6,705 bases of DNA from Anaerolineae bacterium (GTDB lineage: Bacteria; Chloroflexota; Anaerolineae; CG2-30-64-16), in NCBI GenBank assembly GCA_025454565.1, contig JALOOE010000481.1, forward strand, positions 1 through 6,705, written 5' to 3'. Below, in pieces: positions 1 to 6,026 of this stretch; the first letter of the stretch is position 1, and each line of letters opens with the position of its first letter. A program made the translations under genes and the position numbers. The notes under the pieces are model-generated. The model worked only from the letters and a program-made list of their open reading frames with translations, made no database searches and was not told the origin of the DNA.

Positions 1-195
1 TACGGCGGCAAAGTTCTCTGTCGGTCATTCGCGATCGAGAAACTTGAAGGAGAGGGCGAACCCAACGTGTTCACGGTGATCGTTGAGTTCCCATCCGCAG
101 AGAGCGCGCGAGCGTGGTATCGAGATGACGAGTACAGGCATCTAGTACAACTCCGCGCAGCGCATTCCGACGGAGAGATCGAACTGCTTACCTAA
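1..195 (+). CDS. DUF1330 family protein, left copy (5' truncated by window edge)
   Basis: The reading frame is open from base 1 and ends at TAA 193-195, giving the last 64 residues of a small protein. The visible part matches residues 32-95 of the complete copy at 6139-6426 at every residue. The four base differences (positions 45, 75, 93 and 162) are all third-position silent changes. The motifs YGGK and EFPSAESARAWY are typical of DUF1330, a family of roughly 95-residue dimeric alpha-beta barrel proteins with no settled biochemical role. The gene is the body of an integron cassette, and its attC remnant follows at 293. Its start lies before the window. The family call is confident; the function is unknown. 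Confidence 0.85.
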   Translation, partial: YGGKVLCRSFAIEKLEGEGEPNVFTVIVEFPSAESARAWYRDDEYRHLVQLRAAHSDGEIELLT

Positions 196-292
196 CGGAT
201 CTGTTTCATGAGAACTCATTACGAAAGGGAATTCGCTTGAGTTGCATCCGTCCGACCCTCGTGCGGTCGTGTCCAGAGCGCGGGGCTGCGCC

Positions 293-339
293 GCCTAACC
301 AGCCGTTAGAGCGGACGCCTCCGCGCTTCGCGCTCCGGC
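293..339 (+). other. Truncated attC recombination site (left arm only)
   Basis: The R'' box GCCTAAC at 293-299 and the following L'' arm match the complete attC at 6524-6592, with one difference at 332. Identity stops after 339. The spacer then runs straight into unrelated sequence, and the L' arm and the R' box (GTTAGAT in the intact copy) are missing. Without the right arm the strand cannot fold into the hairpin an integrase recognises, so the site should be inactive. The break is in the spacer and not at the G/TT crossover point, so it was not made by attC recombination. Confidence 0.8.
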
Positions 340-504
340 AACTGCCTGGACAACGACTCCGACGGCTTCCACTTCATCGGCTACGCGGAGACGGACCGCC
401 CGGTCGCCTCGCCCGAGAACCTGCTCGTCAGTGGCCGTGCGTACGACCCGCAGGCGGTGGTGCGTAGCAAGTTCCCGAAGAACTACCCCAAGCAGGCCGA
501 GTGA
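340..504 (+). pseudogene. 3' fragment of an unrecognised gene
   Basis: Immediately after the broken attC, frame 1 is open to TGA 502-504 and encodes about 54 residues beginning NCLDNDSDGFHFIGYAETD and ending FPKNYPKQAE. Composition and codon use look like real protein: acidic, aromatic and proline-rich, with GC-rich third positions. A terminator-like hairpin follows at 524-560. No start codon or 5' part is present, so this is the tail of a gene whose beginning was lost when this DNA joined the attC spacer. I do not recognise the family and assign no function. There is no sign of a signal peptide or membrane segment in the remaining part. Confidence 0.55.
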
Positions 505-523
505 GGTAGCCGACCGCTGCCCG

Positions 524-560
524 CCGCGGGACCGGTGGATGGCCACGGGTCCCGCGGTTT
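524..560 (+). terminator. Rho-independent terminator-like hairpin
   Basis: A perfect 10-bp stem, CCGCGGGACC (524-533) with GGTCCCGCGG (548-557), is extended inward by GTGG (535-538) with CCAC (543-546) around an ATGG loop, and is followed by TTT. It lies 20 bases after the stop of the fragment ending at 504 and before the 3' end of the opposing MAPEG gene. The short T-run favours use on the + strand. Confidence 0.6.
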
Positions 561-590
561 CGGTGCCGCGTCCTGGGCTTGGGTAGCGCG

Positions 591-977
591 TTACAGCAGC
601 TGCTTCAGGATCAGCAGCAGGCCCACGATCGCCACGGTGAACAACAGGGTGCGGACCCAGATGATGCCGAGCCAGTAGACGAGCGCGTAAGCGACGCGCG
701 AGTAGAAGAAGATCGCCGCCCCGAGTGCCGTCATGTCATTCGCACGACCGGAGACGTGGGCGACCAGCACCAGCGCTGCGAACAGCGCCAGGCTTTCCAG
801 CATGTTGCGGTGGGCGCGCTGCGCGCGCCCGACCCAGCCGCGGCCCTCGACCGCGGCCTCGCGGTTGCCAACCAGCACTGGAATCGCGAACTGCGTGCTC
901 GCCCCGACGGTGGCGACCAGCAAGTGCACGATCGTGAGCGCCACCGCCCAGACGAGGTAAGTGAGATCCGGAGTCAT
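591..977 (-). CDS. MAPEG family membrane protein
   Basis: The product has 128 residues, a normal length for the MAPEG family (eicosanoid and glutathione metabolism membrane proteins; the bacterial members are mostly uncharacterised). Four hydrophobic stretches fit a four-helix inner-membrane protein, at about residues 7-26, 60-77, 83-103 and 106-125. The family signature RAQRAHRNMLES lies at 51-62, between helices 1 and 2, with Asn58 and Glu61 at the conserved polar positions. The ATG at 975-977 is preceded by a GGGGA ribosome binding site about 7 bases upstream. The gene appears intact and stands alone, ending toward the terminator at 524-560. A 6-bp inverted repeat (GTGCCG/CGGCAC, 999-1015) lies just upstream and could be a control site. 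The substrate cannot be told; glutathione-dependent detoxification is only a family-level suggestion. Confidence 0.9.
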   Translation of the reverse strand: MTPDLTYLVWAVALTIVHLLVATVGASTQFAIPVLVGNREAAVEGRGWVGRAQRAHRNMLESLALFAALVLVAHVSGRANDMTALGAAIFFYSRVAYALVYWLGIIWVRTLLFTVAIVGLLLILKQLL

Positions 978-998
978 TGCGTTGTCCCCAATACGTTA

Positions 999-1015
999 GT
1001 GCCGCAGACCGGCAC
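999..1015. promoter_or_regulatory. Inverted repeat upstream of the MAPEG gene
   Basis: GTGCCG (999-1004) and CGGCAC (1010-1015) form a perfect 6-bp dyad with a 5-base centre, 22 bases before the MAPEG start codon. It could be an operator or a leader hairpin. No convincing -35/-10 pair was found beside it. Confidence 0.25.
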
Positions 1016-1143
1016 GGCGTCACTTTAACCTGCGACGCCGCGCCTTGCGCGGCCGCGGTGCCGGGGCAAGCCGCGCTGGTCAGCGCCGCCTATGTACGTA
1101 TGGAACCGATTGCTATTGAGACTTTCGTAAGTACTTGACCACA

Positions 1144-1506
1144 TCAGAACAACTCCGCCTGCTTCCAGAATGCGCGCACCAGCGTCGGACGGCGTTGCAT
1201 CGAGCGCAAGTTGTGACGGGCGCGGTGCTTGAGGTCGCCGAAGTCCGCGGCACAGTAGTTCGGCATGGCGTGGTGCTTGAGGTAGCCCCAGATGCACTCC
1301 ACCGGATTGAGGTCCGGGGCGTAGGCCGGTAGGTATTCCAGCGCGATGGCACCGCCTTGGGCTTCAACGTGCTGACGCACGCGCTTCGAGCGATGCGCCT
1401 GCAGCCGATCCCAGATGGTCAGGAGCTTGCGACCAATGGTCGCCTGCAGCGCTTTCAGGAACTCGAGTACCTGCGGGGTGCGTATCGCCCCGGGGAACAG
1501 CCGGAA
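1144..1506 (-). pseudogene. IS630-family transposase, C-terminal remnant
   Basis: This frame reads FRLFPGAIRTPQVLEFLKAL, then LLTIWDRLQAH, then EYLPAYAPDLNPVECIWGYL, and ends AELF with TGA at 1144-1146. These are the second Asp (in TIWD) and the final Glu (in LNPVE) of the IS630 DDE catalytic core. The first Asp and the N-terminal DNA-binding part are absent. The frame closes at TGA 1537-1539 and residues upstream of about 1506 no longer resemble the family. Roughly 120 of the usual 330-350 residues remain, so it cannot be active. The GTG at 1378-1380 is not a credible start. Whether the element inserted here or arrived already broken is not visible. Confidence 0.85.
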
Positions 1507-1863
1507 TGTGGACCGGCGGCCGACACCACCGGCATTTCACGATCAAACGCAAAGATTCACGGGCCGAACGACGGCGGCCGCCAGCGGCTCGGCCCGGAGC
1601 GTGGCCCGCGACCTGCCATCAGCCCCCCGGATTGCAACCCGCCTCGACCGATTCCGGTGCGGACACCTGGCCGCTTATACGGCCTATCCGCAAGAGGTGA
1701 CTTTGTCGATAGCCCAGTTTTGGAAACCGGTGACTTGAAGTGCCAAAGCTATCGCGATCAGAAATAAAAGTGAGCCAAAAAATCCCGGGGCACCCGAGCC
1801 GCGGAGGGCGCCGACGTGGGGGCCGGGAACCGGGTAGCGCCTGATCGAGAGCGCCCGGCGGGA
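1507..1863. other. Gene-poor stretch, possible insertion-sequence end
   Basis: No credible gene was found on either strand; open frames here lack family resemblance and start sites. Two GGTGACTT repeats occur at 1696-1703 and 1729-1736, and on the minus strand the segment near 1765-1785 reads TTTTGGCTCACTTTTA. Short repeated motifs of this kind are reminiscent of IS21-family ends, but this is a weak impression. A 9-bp dyad (CGCCTGATC 1838-1846, GATCAGGCG 1862-1870) overlaps the stop of the following minus-strand gene; it lacks a T-run, so it is a doubtful terminator. Confidence 0.35.
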
Positions 1864-2886
1864 TCAGGCGGTCTCGGCGGCCATGGGGTGGCGCTCGGCC
1901 ACTGGCACAAGGCCCGTCTGCATTCCGGCCAGCCGCCGCGTGATGATGGTCTCGGCCTCCCGCATGATCCGATCGATCAGCTCCTTGCACGTCGGCACGT
2001 CGTGAATCAGGCCCGCCACCAGGCCGCACGACCAGGCGCCCGCTTCCATTTCGCCCTTCTGCATGACCCGTACGTAGGCCCCCGCCACGTAATCCCTGAT
2101 GTCATCGATCGTCGTGGCCGCGCCCTTGGCACGCTCGATCTCGACGACCTTGTCGACGGCCGTGTTACGCAGTACGCGCTCGGTATTGCGCAGCGTACGC
2201 ATGATCAGCCGCGTATCGAGTTCGCTCGCCTGCAATAGGGCTTGCTTGACGTTTTCGTGGACGGGGGCCTCGCGCGTCGCGATGAAACGAGTGCCCATGT
2301 TGATGCCATCGGCGCCGAGCGAAAGCGCAGCAACGAGGCTGCGCCCATCCGCCATGCCGCCCGAAGCCACGAACGGAACCGTGAGAGCTTCGGCGGCGAG
2401 CGGCAGCAGGATGAAGTTGGGAATGTCGTCTTCGCCCGGGTGCCCGCCACACTCGAAGCCGTCGACGCTCACCGCGTCACAACCAATGCGCTCGGCCTTC
2501 AAGGAGTGACGGATCGACGTGCACTTGTGGATGACCTTGATGCCGTGCTGCTTGAGCAGGGGCATGTACTGCTCAGGGCTGCGTCCCGCGGTCTCGACGA
2601 TGCGCACCCCGTTCTCCACGATCACACGGATCAGTTCGTCGTAGGGCGGGTTCGCGAAGGTCGGGGAGAAACTCAGGTTCACGCCGATCGGCTTGTCGGT
2701 GAGGTCCAGGCAACGCTTGATCTCGCGGTCCAGCTTCTCGGGCGTGCCCAGCGTGAGCCCGGTGATGATGCCGAGCCCGCCCGCGTTCGACACCGCGGCC
2801 GCCAGCTCGGCGAAGCCCACGAAATGCATGCCGCCCTGGATGATCGGGTGCTGGATGCCAAGGAGTTCGGTGATGCGCGTCTTCAT
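1864..2886 (-). CDS. Nitronate monooxygenase / NADH:quinone reductase-like FMN protein
   Basis: The 340-residue TIM-barrel flavoprotein belongs to the nitronate monooxygenase (2-nitropropane dioxygenase) family. The N-terminal IQHPIIQGGM motif (11-20), GGLGIITG (36-43), VDGFECGGHPGEDD (141-154), the FMN-phosphate segment ASGGMADG (174-181) and NMGTRF (196-201) are all present, so it looks functional. The DGFECGGHPGEDD form recalls Pseudomonas PA1024, which was reassigned as an NADH:quinone reductase, so oxidation of a nitronate is not certain. The ATG at 2884-2886 has GGAG about 9 bases upstream and starts where family members start. The frame stays open upstream to 3051, but that extension carries a racemase remnant. 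This is the last and only intact gene of the minus-strand catabolic operon, and it probably depended on the operon promoter near 5440. Confidence 0.88.
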   Translation of the reverse strand: MKTRITELLGIQHPIIQGGMHFVGFAELAAAVSNAGGLGIITGLTLGTPEKLDREIKRCLDLTDKPIGVNLSFSPTFANPPYDELIRVIVENGVRIVETAGRSPEQYMPLLKQHGIKVIHKCTSIRHSLKAERIGCDAVSVDGFECGGHPGEDDIPNFILLPLAAEALTVPFVASGGMADGRSLVAALSLGADGINMGTRFIATREAPVHENVKQALLQASELDTRLIMRTLRNTERVLRNTAVDKVVEIERAKGAATTIDDIRDYVAGAYVRVMQKGEMEAGAWSCGLVAGLIHDVPTCKELIDRIMREAETIITRRLAGMQTGLVPVAERHPMAAETA

Positions 2887-3012
2887 TTGGGCGGCTCCGT
2901 CGTTGCCGTGACTGACTTGAACTGCATATTTTGCTTCACGCCGCCGAACCGCGCTCCTGCGAATTTTTCGGATCGGCTGGCCCCGTCCGGGCCCGGCGCA
3001 GCGTGAACCAGA

Positions 3013-3069
3013 AAAGGCTGCCCCGATGCCTCCAAATTCGATGACGCGCAAACTATTCAGCGGGCCTAT
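3013..3069 (-). pseudogene. Alpha-methylacyl-CoA racemase (CaiB/BaiF family) N-terminal remnant
   Basis: Reading down from 3066 the codons give GPLNSLRVIEFGGIGAAF, which matches the usual first residues of alpha-methylacyl-CoA racemases (GPL.GLRVIEF.GIGP.PF). The remaining 340 or so residues are gone. A good ribosome binding site, AAGGAA (3080-3075), overlaps the stop of the enoyl-CoA hydratase gene and sits 5 bases before codon 3069-3067. That codon is ATA where ATG would be expected, so the start itself looks mutated. After residue 18 the family resemblance ends, but the frame stays open straight into the nitronate monooxygenase gene. A racemase would convert (R)- to (S)-2-methylacyl-CoA before beta-oxidation, which suits the neighbours. 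The call rests on a short match. Confidence 0.6.
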
Positions 3070-3078
3070 GTCAGTTCC

Positions 3079-3758
3079 TTATTTATAGGCACCGAAAATC
3101 TGCGTCCATTCCGTGGCATCACGTTCGCCGGCGACGGCCAGATCCGCAAACAGTCGCTCGTTCAGGCCGCTGCGGGTGGCGAAAAACGAGGCTCCGTGCA
3201 GCGCCGCCAGACCCTTGGCACGCTCTTGGGCGTAGGCGAGCAGATTGGCGGCGGGGGCGACTTCGTCGAGGAAGCCGGCGGCAACCGCCTTTTGCGCGTC
3301 AAGCCCTTCGGCCTGCACCAGTGCACGGCTGCGCCAATGACGAATTGGGGCAGCACCATGCCGAGGGCGGTTTCGTTGAGCTGCACCTTGATGCCGGCAT
3401 CCGAGCCGATGCGCAGGTCGGCACACATCAGCAAAATCGCGCCCATGGCCATGGCGTGGTTGTTCACCGCCAGCACCACTGGCCGTGGGAAGGCGAGCAG
3501 GCGCTGGCCGATCTTGCAGCCGCCGTCCATCATCTTGGGGACGTTCTGGCCGCCGGCCTTCACCACGGCCAGATCAAAGCCGGCGGAGAAGGCCTTGGCA
3601 TTGCCGGTCAGCACGACCACGGCCTCGTCGGCCTCGGCCTTGTCGAGCGCGGCGTTGATGGCGTCTTGCATGGCAAAACCGAGCGCATTGACTTTGCCGT
3701 CGTTCAGGGCGATGGTCGCAACGCCCTCAGAAAATTCATAAGAAACAAAGGATTCCAT
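3079..3758 (-). pseudogene. Enoyl-CoA hydratase/isomerase family protein, broken by deletion and frameshift
   Basis: The first 141 residues run in one frame from ATG 3756-3758. They include both oxyanion-hole segments, AFSAGFDL (56-63) and HAMAMGA (101-107), and a candidate catalytic Glu in LNET. After LPQFVI (codon ending at 3336) the family sequence resumes in another frame, RSRALVQAEGLDAQKAVAAG, from about 3327 to TAA 3081-3079. Compared with remembered relatives, about nine residues are also missing at the join, around the second catalytic Glu, so this looks like a small deletion with loss of frame and not a single-base slip. The first frame alone would end at 3162 and give 198 residues. 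GGAG lies 7 bases before the ATG, and the start follows the synthetase remnant by 3 bases, as in an operon. The role would be hydration of an enoyl-CoA in beta-oxidation. Confidence 0.85.
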
Positions 3759-3761
3759 GAC

Positions 3762-4148
3762 TCAGCTCCGTGGGGCGGGGAATGGGCTGAATTCTGCCAT
3801 GAAGATCGCCGCCCTGGTGCCGCCGCCGCGCGCGCATCGCCATCGCTTGCCGACCGGGCTGCGTGGCAGTTGCGCAATGAAATCCACCGCTTTGATCGCT
3901 TCACGCCACTGCTCATCAGGCACGCCGATGACGGCGCAGTCCTGCTCCGCCGGGTGGCCCCAGATCACCTGCTCGACTTCACTCGGATAGACGTTGAAGC
4001 CGCCCGAGATGATCATGTCTTTCTTGCGGTCGGTGATGTGCAGGTAGTCGCCTTCGTAATGGCCAACGATCATCATGTGGGCCATGGCGGTCTGCACGCT
4101 GCGGTGCGTGTTCATCACAATGCGCCATGAGGCAGACACGGTCCACAT
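3762..4148 (-). pseudogene. Acyl-CoA synthetase (AMP-binding family), collapsed remnant
   Basis: Three separated parts of an AMP-binding enzyme lie joined in one open frame. Codons 4115-4050 give MNTHRSVQTAMAHMMIVG, which normally follows the ATP-binding TSGTTG-PKG loop. Codons from about 4049 to 3885 give DYLHITDRKKDMIISGGF and on to EAIKAV, the start of the C-terminal domain with the A8 hinge. Codons 3884-3846 give DFIAQLPRSPVGK, the A10 region with the catalytic Lys. About 200 residues are missing at the first join and about 30 at the second. After Lys (3846) the sequence becomes a scrap of an IS91-type transposase on the opposite strand. ATG 4146-4148 may be the original start but has no clear ribosome binding site. 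The enzyme would have activated a carboxylic acid to its CoA thioester. It is surely inactive. Confidence 0.8.
3799..3846 (+). mobile_element. IS91/ISCR-type transposase scrap
   Basis: The + strand from 3799 encodes MKIAALVPPPRAHRHR. This closely resembles the segment IAALVPPPRAHRHRYYGVLAP found in the later part of many IS91-family (Y1, rolling-circle) transposases. The match ends at about 3846, exactly where the minus-strand acyl-CoA synthetase sequence begins, so the two meet at a clean junction. Only about 15 residues are involved and the stretch is GC-rich, so coincidence is possible, but the order and spelling of the motif argue against it. Confidence 0.5.
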
Positions 4149-4167
4149 GACCAAAGGCGCGCCTGGC

Positions 4168-5375
4168 TTATCCGGGCAGTTCATGGCCGGTGATGAGCGT
4201 GGCCAGCCGGTCGGCATCATCGCCGACACCGACCAGGAAGGAAGAAGAGAGCTTGGAGAGCCACTCCAGGCCAAGGAAATAGAGGCCCTCGACCTCTGTG
4301 ACACCGGCTTGGTGGCAAGGGCTGCCAGAGGCATCGAATACCGGGATATCGATCCAGCTGAAATCGAGGCTGTAACCGGTGGCCCAGATGACTGACGTGA
4401 CGCCGGCCTCGCGCAGGTTCAGTTCGCGGATGGGCTCGCGCAGGCCAGGTGGTTCGGGGGCGAGTTGGCGTGCTTCGGGGTCAGGCGGCATATGCCATCC
4501 ATGATGGCTTGATAGCCGGCATCGCCCTCGGCGAGATTGTCCATCAGGTCGGCAGCAAAGCGGACGACGCAGCCTTCGGCGGACGCGACGCGGCCGACCA
4601 GCACCATGCCGTTGGCGGCGAAGTTGCGGAAATCAATGGTGTGGCCGCCATAGGCGCCTGAATGCACCAACGGCAGAATTTCTGGCGGCTTCCGGGAGGC
4701 TGGGGTGCGGTCAAAGCCGGTTTTTAACCACCACCAAACATGGTCGTGGCCGCGATAGCGCCGCGGTGTCCGCTTGTGGCGGCTGACGGAGAAATACACC
4801 TTGCGACCAGCGCGCATCAGTTCCTCCGCGATCTGCGCCCCGGAGGCGCCGGCGCCGACTACCAGCACGGCGCCGGGCGGAAGGCTTTCGGGGGCGCGGT
4901 AAGAATTGGCGTGAATCTGCACGACGTCCGGCGTTTGTGGCAGGAGGTCGGGGATAACTGGGGTTTGGAATGGACCCGTGGCGACGACGACATTTTTGGC
5001 CTGGATTGGACCCGCGCTGGTCTCTGCCGTGAAGCCCGTGTCGGTCCGGCGCAACGCGGTGACCGCGACGCCGGTGCGCACCGGCACGGCGAAGCGGGCG
5101 GCATAGGCGCTGAGATAGGCGGCGATTTCGGCGGCGGTGCCAAAACCTTCGGGATCCTCGGCCGGCAGCTTGAAGCCAGGCAGGGCTACCATGGCATTGG
5201 GGGTTTGAAAATGCATGCCGAGCCAGCGTTCCGATATCCAGCGCTCACCGACGCGGCCACGCTCCAGCACCAGATGCGGATGACCCCGCTGCGTAAGGTG
5301 GTAGCTCATGGCGAGGCCGGCCTGGCCGCCGCCGATGATTAGCGTGTCGATCGCTTCTGGCTGGCGTTCGCTCAT
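4168..5375 (-). pseudogene. Flavin-containing monooxygenase (CzcO-like), frame-disrupted
   Basis: The N-terminal part (ATG 5373-5375 to codon 4493-4491, 295 residues) has the FAD Rossmann motif GGGQAG (15-20), VVATGP (130-135) and a second, NADPH-binding motif GAGASG (174-179). The C-terminal part follows in another frame from about 4491 to TAA 4170-4168, with PIRELNL and WATGYSLDFSW. In relatives some ten residues separate these parts (the DAYI...GL segment), so a small deletion with loss of frame is likely; the first frame alone stops at 4419. The start is set by AAGGA 7 bases before ATG 5375; an ATG six bases upstream is too close to that site. Such proteins oxygenate ketones, thioethers or amines, but the substrate is unknown. 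As the first gene of the minus-strand operon it sits directly behind the repeat and dyad at 5423-5531. Confidence 0.85.
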
Positions 5376-5422
5376 TTGCATTTCCTTCGCGTACCTGGCG
5401 GGTGTTTGCAGTAGGGGCAATA

Positions 5423-5441
5423 TGAACCCAAGTCCGGTTCA
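5423..5441. promoter_or_regulatory. TGAACC-N7-GGTTCA dyad, candidate operator
   Basis: TGAACC (5423-5428) and GGTTCA (5436-5441) form a perfect 6-bp dyad spaced by 7 bases, 48 bases upstream of the monooxygenase start and directly against the tandem repeat. Its size and symmetry suit a dimeric repressor or activator. No regulator gene is present in the window. Confidence 0.4.
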
Positions 5442-5531
5442 CGGCACTCGTAATTTCCTGGCTATGCTATAGCAAGGCTAAATGATCGGCACTCGTAATT
5501 TCCTGGCTATGCTATAGCAAGGCTAAATGAT
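5442..5531. repeat. Perfect 45-bp tandem duplication
   Basis: Two identical 45-bp units occupy 5442-5486 and 5487-5531. Each contains the 10-bp palindrome TGCTATAGCA flanked by GGCTA on both sides, and a further GGCTAAA follows the second unit. The repeat is AT-richer than its surroundings and lies between the start of the minus-strand operon and the + strand fragments, which is where its promoter should be. The absence of any mismatch shows a recent duplication. It may double a regulator or promoter site; no clear -35/-10 pair was found. Confidence 0.9.
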
Positions 5532-5537
5532 GGCTAA

Positions 5538-5675
5538 AGAGGTCTGGTGCTGCTGGACAGGGCGCCCGTCTCGGTGGGGCTCAACGCCGGTTTCGCTTGT
5601 GCACTGCTGGGCGCTGCGGGACTGGGAACGTTCGTCGCCCTGCACTTCGGAAAGGTTGCCCGGCACGCTGGCTGA
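5538..5675 (+). pseudogene. Possible membrane-protein C-terminal fragment
   Basis: A 45-codon open frame ending at TGA 5673-5675 reads GLVLLDRAPVSVGLNAGF, then ACALLGAAGLGTFVALHFGK and a short basic tail (VARHAG). The middle is one good transmembrane helix followed by positive charges. There is no ribosome binding site and only a weak GTG (5547) as a start, so it looks like the end of a longer gene lost at the tandem-repeat boundary. The family is not recognised. It may equally be a chance open frame in GC-rich DNA. Confidence 0.3.
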
Positions 5676-5683
5676 GGCCATAG

Positions 5684-5905
5684 CGGCTGTTCCTCGCTAC
5701 CGCCCATCTGACGAGATACCACGGCGTGTTCCCCATCGACATCGAGACCTGCCGGCAATGCGGCGGCCGGCTGCGCGTCATCGCCAGCATCGAGCAACCG
5801 GCGCTCATTGAACGGATCCTTGGGCACCTCGGCCGTGCGACCGGCGCCGTCGATCCGGGGCACTCGCTGGACATGGTGCGCAGAGTATGGCCAGAGATCG
5901 CATGA
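5684..5905 (+). pseudogene. IS91/ISCR-family transposase, C-terminal remnant
   Basis: The frame after TAG 5681-5683 reads AHLTRYHGVF, then PIDIETCRQCGGRLRVIASI and EQPALIERILGHL, and ends at TGA 5903-5905. IDIETC..CGG..R.IASIE..A.IERIL.HL is the characteristic end of one branch of IS91-type rolling-circle transposases, with a CxxC metal-binding pair. In intact relatives HGVFAP and RVF.IDIETC are separated by several dozen residues. Here they are fused at the shared GTGTTC (5726-5731), which points to an internal deletion between short repeats. The catalytic tyrosine region is absent. The fragment ends 19 bases before an attC site, and it belongs to a different branch from the scrap at 3799-3846. 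Confidence 0.8.
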
Positions 5906-5924
5906 TCGCAACACTCGCGCTTCG

Positions 5925-6026
5925 GCCTAACAATTCGCTCCACCGGTCGCATGAGCGTCTGTCACGCGGTTTGCATCCGCAACCCACGCGCCGGCCGATA
6001 TGCGCCCGTGAGCTCAATCGTTAGGC
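5925..6026 (+). other. attC site (cassette recombination site), 102 bp
   Basis: The R'' box GCCTAAC (5925-5931) and R' box GTTAGGC (6020-6026) are perfect inverted copies that fit the attC consensus RYYYAAC/GTTRRRY. Inside them AATTCGCTC and GAGCTCAATC pair imperfectly as L''/L' arms, and the central region has further short hairpins (for example GCGG-N7-CCGC). The crossover would be between G6020 and T6021, which starts the next cassette. Its arms differ from those of the site at 6524, so the cassettes have different histories. Confidence 0.8.

Larger units (their letters stand above)
1..339 (+). repeat. Direct repeat, left copy (pairs with 6232-6570)
   Basis: Bases 1-339 align without gaps to 6232-6570 with 13 mismatches by eye, about 96% identity. 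The repeat covers the 3' part of the DUF1330 gene, its tail and half of the attC site. It may extend further left, beyond the window. Homologous recombination between the copies would remove the 6.2 kb between them, including the whole catabolic block. Confidence 0.9.

Noticed and set aside
191..197. ACCTAAC at the DUF1330 stop as an attC R'' box
   Set aside because: It fits the short consensus, but the real site with pairing arms starts at 293 (and 6524 in the intact copy); this one has no partner arm.
988..1004. GTTAG at 994 as an attC R' box
   Set aside because: It reads GTTAGTG, which breaks the GTTRRRY consensus, and no R'' box or pairing arms lie at a suitable distance.
1037..1053. GCCGCGC-CTT-GCGCGGC hairpin
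   Set aside because: It is a small GC hairpin with no T-run and no gene ending nearby; likely chance in GC-rich DNA.
1838..1870. 9-bp dyad as terminator of the minus-strand operon
   Set aside because: There is no T-run on the minus-strand exit side and it overlaps the stop codon; it is mentioned only as a possible hairpin.
2242..3006. Long + strand open frame of 254 codons
   Set aside because: It lies antisense to the intact flavoprotein gene, shows no family motifs, and is expected in GC-rich coding DNA.
3321..4130. Long + strand open frame of 269 codons
   Set aside because: It is antisense to the hydratase and synthetase remnants, which carry clear motifs; its His/Gly/Asp-rich product is typical of a shadow frame. 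Only the short 3799-3846 stretch, in a different frame, was kept.
4740..5342. + strand open frame of 200 codons
   Set aside because: It is antisense to the monooxygenase gene with its two Rossmann motifs.
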